Assembly (NCBI RefSeq): GCF_050586465.1
Contig: NZ_JBOCEG010000002.1
Span: forward strand, 1-64,000
Length of the DNA stretch: 64,000 nt
From: CAJXYS01 sp913063035
GTDB taxonomy: Bacteria; Pseudomonadota; Alphaproteobacteria; Rhodobacterales; Rhodobacteraceae
Direction: 5' to 3'
The notes below the pieces were generated by a model. That model was given only the letters and a program-made list of their open reading frames with translations, was not told where the DNA came from and ran no database searches. Both the position numbers and the translations under genes were made by a program. Each line of letters opens with the position of its first letter. Position 1 is the stretch's first letter. Positions 60,489 through 64,000 of this stretch are shown here, in pieces.

Positions 60489-60519
60489 TCCAAGTGGTGG
60501 AAATATCCCCGCCGGAGGC
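60489..60519 (-). repeat. Dispersed 3'-end element, copy H (minus orientation)
   Basis: Minus-strand full copy: GCCTCCGGCGGGGATATTT, then CCA and CCACTTGGA, 21 bases past the hrpB stop in hrpB orientation. It faces copy G head to head, 20 bases apart. Confidence 0.75.
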
Positions 60520-60539
60520 ATGGATTCCCGGCGGTGCCA

Positions 60540-63008
60540 TCAGCCGCCCCTGCGTTTCGTCCGGGTGGTGGGCGCGGCCGCGGTCGGGTCCTCGGGCCAG
60601 GGATGCTTGGGATAGCGCCCGCGCATGTCCTTGCGGACATCCGCGTAGGATCTTGCCCAGAAACCCGGCAGGTCCGAGGTCGTCTGTACCGGGCGCCGCG
60701 CCGGCGAGAGCAGCGTGATCCTGAGCGGCAGCCGGTCCGGGCCGGCCACCGGGTGCGCCGTCAGGCCGAAGAGTTCCTGCAGGCGAACCGCGATCTCGGG
60801 GGTGTCGCCGGAATAGTCGATCGCGACACGGGTGCCGGTGGGCGCGGTGAAGCGGGCCGGGGCGAGCCGGTCGATCTCCGCCATCCGGGCGGGGCCGAGC
60901 CATGCCTCTAGGGGACCGGTCAGGTCGATGGCCTTCAGATCGGCCGCCGTCCTGGAGCCCGTGAGCCAGGGCAGCAGCCAGTCTTCCGCCGTGTCGAGCA
61001 GGGCCGCGTCCGACAGGTCGGGCAGCTCGACGCCCCGGGCCCGCAGGAACGCCACCCGTGCCCGGAGTCGCCGTGCCGCGGGCGAGACGTCGAGCGCGTC
61101 GAGCCCCAGGTCGCGCACGCCCTCCAGCGCCGCCGCGGCGATGCGGTCGGGCGGGCAGTCGCGCCAGATCCGGTCGTCGAGCACCAGGGCGCCGAGCCGC
61201 TCCTGCCGGCGGGCGATGACCTTTCGCGCGCGCCGCGACCATGCGCAGATGTCGACCCAGGCGATGCGGTCGCCATGCACCTCGCGCAGCGCGGTCTCGG
61301 TCAGCGCTGCAGCCTGTCGGATCCGCGCCTCGCGCGCGTCACCGTCGAGATCGGTGGCCACGAGCAGCCGCGCGGTGCCGAGATCGTCGCCGGGGTCGAG
61401 CCGCGCCCCCTTGCCGCCCGACAGGACGTAGCGCGGGTCGTCGCCGGGCCGGTGCAGGCCGATCCGGTCGGGATAGGCCCGCGCGGCCATCTGGCCGAGG
61501 CTCTGGGCGGGGCCTTCGCCGCGGGGCAGGCGGCGGGCCTCGGTGCGGATGCGCTCCACCGCGCCGCGGTCCAGGCCGTAGGGGCGCCGGGCCGCGAAGC
61601 GTTTCGGGTCGCCCACGGCCTCCCAGCGCAGCGCGAGATCGGCCGGGGCGCCGGCGAGCGGATCGCGGTCGGCCAGCAGCGCGGCCAGCCGGGGCGCGTC
61701 CGGTCCGCCGGTCAGCACCATGTGGGCCAGCCGCGGATGCAGCGGCATGGCCGCCATGCGCCGCCCGTGATCGGTGATCGCGCCCCCGTCCTCGAGTGCG
61801 CCCAGCTCGGCCAGCAGCCGGCGCGCCTCGGCGAAGGCGGCGGGATTGGGCGGGGTCAGGAACGGCAGCGCGGCGGCGTCGCGCGCGCCCCAGAGCGCGA
61901 GGTCGAGCGCGAGACCGGCCAGGTCGGCCGATTCGATCTCGGCCGGGGGATGGCCGGGCAGCGCGCCTTCCTCGCCGCGCGTCCACATCCTGTAGCAGAT
62001 GCCCGCCGCGACCCGGCCCGCGCGCCCGCGGCGCTGGTCGGCCTCGGCGCGGGTCACGGGCTCGGTGACCAGCCGGGTCATGCCGGAGCCGGGATCGAAC
62101 CGCGCCCGCCGCGCCCGGCCGCAGTCCACCACGACCCGGACGTCCTCGATGGTCAGCGAGGTCTCGGCGATCGCGGTGGCCAGCACCAGCTTGCGCCCGC
62201 TCCGCGCCGGCGCGATGGCCGCGCGCTGGGCGGCGAAATCCATGGCGCCGTAAAGCGGGCGGAGGGCGACGTCGCCGGGCAAGCGGCCATCCAGACGGGC
62301 CGCCACCCTGCGGATCTCGCCCGCACCGGGCAGGAAGACGAGGAGGCCGCCCGCCGTTTCCGCCGTGGCGCGCAGGACGAGATCGGCGGCCGCCTCTTCG
62401 AAGCGGGGGCCGCGCCCGTCGCCGCGCCGCCAGGGCGCGTCGCGCCAGCGGGTCTCGACGGGATGGGCGCGGCCTTCCGAGGTCACGAGCGGCGCGTCGC
62501 CCATCAGCGCGGCCACCGGGGCCGCGTCCAGCGTCGCCGACATCACCAGGAGTTTCAGGTCCTCGCGCAGCGCGGCGCGGGCCTCGAGCGTCAGCGCAAG
62601 CCCGAGATCGGCGTTGAGCGAGCGTTCGTGGAACTCGTCGAAGATCACCATGCCGATGCCCTCGAGCGACGGGTCGGCCTGGATCATCCGGGTCAGGATC
62701 CCCTCCGTCACCACCTCGATCCGGGTGCGGCCGGAGGTCTTGCTCTCGCCGCGGATGCGGTATCCCACCCTGGCGCCCGGCGTCTCGCCCAGCGTCTCGG
62801 CCATGCGCTGGGCGGCGGCGCGGGCCGCGAGCCGGCGTGGTTCCAGCATGACGAGGCGTCCCTCGAAGAGCCCGGCCTCCAGCAGCGCGAGCGGGACGCG
62901 GGTCGTCTTGCCCGCGCCCGGCGGGGCCTGCAGCACGGCCTGGCCCGCGCGCTCCAGGGCGGCGTGCAGGTCGGGCAGGGCGGCCTCGATAGGCAGGGCG
63001 GGGCTCAC
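60540..63008 (-). CDS. hrpB: ATP-dependent helicase HrpB
   Basis: 822 residues of the DEAH family. Walker A is QAPPGAGKTTRVPLALL near residue 26. The DEFH variant of motif II (VIFDEFHERSLNADLGLAL) lies near 110, motif III LLVMSATLDAAPV near 142 and motif VI DQRRGRAGRVAAGICYRMW near 325. A long C-terminal HrpB domain follows. The family acts on RNA or ribonucleoprotein; its substrate is poorly known. GTG 63008 starts the family sequence (VSPALPIEAALPDLHAAL); the frame is open upstream without it. It is divergent from meaB; 97 bases lie between. Confidence 0.93.
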   Translation of the reverse strand: MSPALPIEAALPDLHAALERAGQAVLQAPPGAGKTTRVPLALLEAGLFEGRLVMLEPRRLAARAAAQRMAETLGETPGARVGYRIRGESKTSGRTRIEVVTEGILTRMIQADPSLEGIGMVIFDEFHERSLNADLGLALTLEARAALREDLKLLVMSATLDAAPVAALMGDAPLVTSEGRAHPVETRWRDAPWRRGDGRGPRFEEAAADLVLRATAETAGGLLVFLPGAGEIRRVAARLDGRLPGDVALRPLYGAMDFAAQRAAIAPARSGRKLVLATAIAETSLTIEDVRVVVDCGRARRARFDPGSGMTRLVTEPVTRAEADQRRGRAGRVAAGICYRMWTRGEEGALPGHPPAEIESADLAGLALDLALWGARDAAALPFLTPPNPAAFAEARRLLAELGALEDGGAITDHGRRMAAMPLHPRLAHMVLTGGPDAPRLAALLADRDPLAGAPADLALRWEAVGDPKRFAARRPYGLDRGAVERIRTEARRLPRGEGPAQSLGQMAARAYPDRIGLHRPGDDPRYVLSGGKGARLDPGDDLGTARLLVATDLDGDAREARIRQAAALTETALREVHGDRIAWVDICAWSRRARKVIARRQERLGALVLDDRIWRDCPPDRIAAAALEGVRDLGLDALDVSPAARRLRARVAFLRARGVELPDLSDAALLDTAEDWLLPWLTGSRTAADLKAIDLTGPLEAWLGPARMAEIDRLAPARFTAPTGTRVAIDYSGDTPEIAVRLQELFGLTAHPVAGPDRLPLRITLLSPARRPVQTTSDLPGFWARSYADVRKDMRGRYPKHPWPEDPTAAAPTTRTKRRGG

Positions 63009-63105
63009 GGGCGGTCCTCTCGGATCGGGCGGGACCCACTGGACATACCGGCCCCGGGCAGGGCAGAAAACCCCGAACCGCCTGCCTGCCCCGGAGCGCC
63101 CTGAC

Positions 63106-64000
63106 GTGACCGATATTCCCAAGCTAGCCGAAGACATCGCCGCCGGCAGCCGCCGGGCGCTGGCGCGTGCCATCACCCTGATCGAGAGCACGCGGGACGA
63201 TCACCGCGCCGCGGCGGTCGCGCTGCTGGAGGCGCTGCGCCGCACCGACCCGCCCGAAGCGCTCCGCATCGGGCTCTCGGGCACGCCGGGGGTGGGCAAG
63301 TCCACCTTCATCGAGAGCTTCGGGATGATGCTGACCGGGCAGGGGATGAAGGTGGCGGTCCTGGCGGTCGACCCGTCCTCGGCCCGTTCCGGCGGCTCGA
63401 TCCTGGGCGACAAGACCCGGATGGAACGGCTGTCGCGCGCGCCGGGGGCCTTCATCCGGCCCTCGCCCAGCCAGTCGGCGCTGGGCGGGGTCGCGCGGCG
63501 CACCCGCGAGGCCATCGCGCTCTGCGAGGCGGCGGGCTTCGACGTGGTGCTGGTGGAGACCGTCGGCGTGGGCCAGTCCGAAACCGTGGTGGCCGAGATG
63601 ACCGACATCTTCGTGCTGCTGCTGGCGCCCGCGGGGGGCGACGAATTGCAGGGGGTGAAGCGCGGGATCATGGAGATCGCGGACCTGATCCTCGTGAACA
63701 AGGCCGACGGCCCGCTGAAGGAGACCGCCGCGCGCACCCGGGCCGACTACGCCGGCGCGCTCAAGCTTCTGCGCAAGCGGCCGCAGGATCCCGAGGGTTT
63801 TCCCAGGGCGATGACCGTCTCGGCGCTTCGGGACGAGGGGCTGGGCACCGCCTGGGACGCGATCACCGCGCTGGCCGACTGGCGGCGCGCCGAAAGCCAC
63901 TGGGCGCGCAACCGCGCCGAACAATCCGAGCGCTGGTTCCGTGCCGAGGTGCGCGCGGGGCTGCTTGCGCGGCTCGACCGCGAGCCCGAGATCCGCGCGG
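63106..64000 (+). CDS. meaB: Methylmalonyl-CoA mutase-associated GTPase MeaB (partial, runs off the window)
   Basis: The 5' 298 codons of a P-loop GTPase that guards and reloads B12-dependent methylmalonyl-CoA mutase. The G1 loop is GLSGTPGVGKSTFIESF near residue 65. VDPSSARSGGSILGDKTRM near 88, the switch VETVGVGQSETVVAEMTD near 150 and LVNKADGPLKE near 195 are all present. GTG 63106 has a modest upstream site (GGAG at 63092). The reading frame is open to the last base, so the C-terminal dimerisation arm is missing only because the window ends. Confidence 0.92.
   Translation, partial: MTDIPKLAEDIAAGSRRALARAITLIESTRDDHRAAAVALLEALRRTDPPEALRIGLSGTPGVGKSTFIESFGMMLTGQGMKVAVLAVDPSSARSGGSILGDKTRMERLSRAPGAFIRPSPSQSALGGVARRTREAIALCEAAGFDVVLVETVGVGQSETVVAEMTDIFVLLLAPAGGDELQGVKRGIMEIADLILVNKADGPLKETAARTRADYAGALKLLRKRPQDPEGFPRAMTVSALRDEGLGTAWDAITALADWRRAESHWARNRAEQSERWFRAEVRAGLLARLDREPEIRA

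Overview
GC-rich (roughly two-thirds G+C by eye) chromosomal DNA from an alphaproteobacterium, most likely order Rhodobacterales. The case rests on gene content and gene order: a short prolyl-tRNA synthetase without the editing insertion followed by lolC/lolD, a MerR-headed beta-oxidation operon, DmdB/DmdC-like acyl-CoA enzymes, a TAXI-TRAP importer with DUF1850, and the order Pcm-like / TolC / PopZ-like / ValS. No prophage, insertion sequence, CRISPR array, plasmid function or biosynthetic gene cluster was seen. The window looks like core genome. It opens with a 74-base C homopolymer that is probably a contig-end artefact and closes inside meaB.

Layout. 0.2-6.4 kb: proS, a Cys-rich small protein, a periplasmic sugar dehydrogenase, lolC-lolD, and a membrane protein with a degenerate M48-like domain. 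6.5-19.2 kb: lipid and acyl-CoA metabolism. This holds an acyl-CoA ligase, a DMT exporter coupled to a sulfotransferase, and a minus-strand operon merR - acyl-CoA dehydrogenase - small protein - GST - thiolase - FadJ. Divergent from the operon are two hotdog thioesterases and a MATE transporter. A near-palindrome between the two arms is the likely MerR operator. 19.2-24.5 kb: DUF952-pyrD-arsC, a small monooxygenase, a secreted 5'-nucleotidase, SRAP, an NDUFS4-like complex I subunit and tRNA-Arg(UCU). 24.6-29.9 kb: TAXI solute receptor - DUF1850 - fused TRAP permease - class V PLP enzyme - TrmO. 30-38.4 kb: PHP hydrolase, TamA/TamB, Mut7-C protein, FAD amine oxidase, tRNA-Cys(GCA). 38.5-50.5 kb: Pcm-like, TolC, PopZ-like, membrane hydrolase, orphan molybdenum hydroxylase, ornithine-decarboxylase-like enzyme with a divergent Lrp regulator, valS, HisC-like and a 61-residue membrane protein. 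50.5-55.9 kb: class V aminotransferase, dual-specificity phosphatase with an ABC exporter, YgfZ, inositol monophosphatase. 56-64 kb: metR/metF with a hotdog protein and DUF4336, efp, a short conserved protein, hrpB, meaB.

The most unusual non-coding signal is a dispersed 3'-end module. It has a GC-rich hairpin followed by a 31-base element, consensus GCCTCCGGCGGGGATATTT then a variable trinucleotide and CCACTTGGA. There are eight copies. Six lie just past a gene end in that gene's orientation, one (at the left edge) is compatible with this, and one is an exception. Two convergent genes (60.3 and 60.5 kb) each carry their own copy. Very long open frames opposite many of these genes come from the base composition and were not called.
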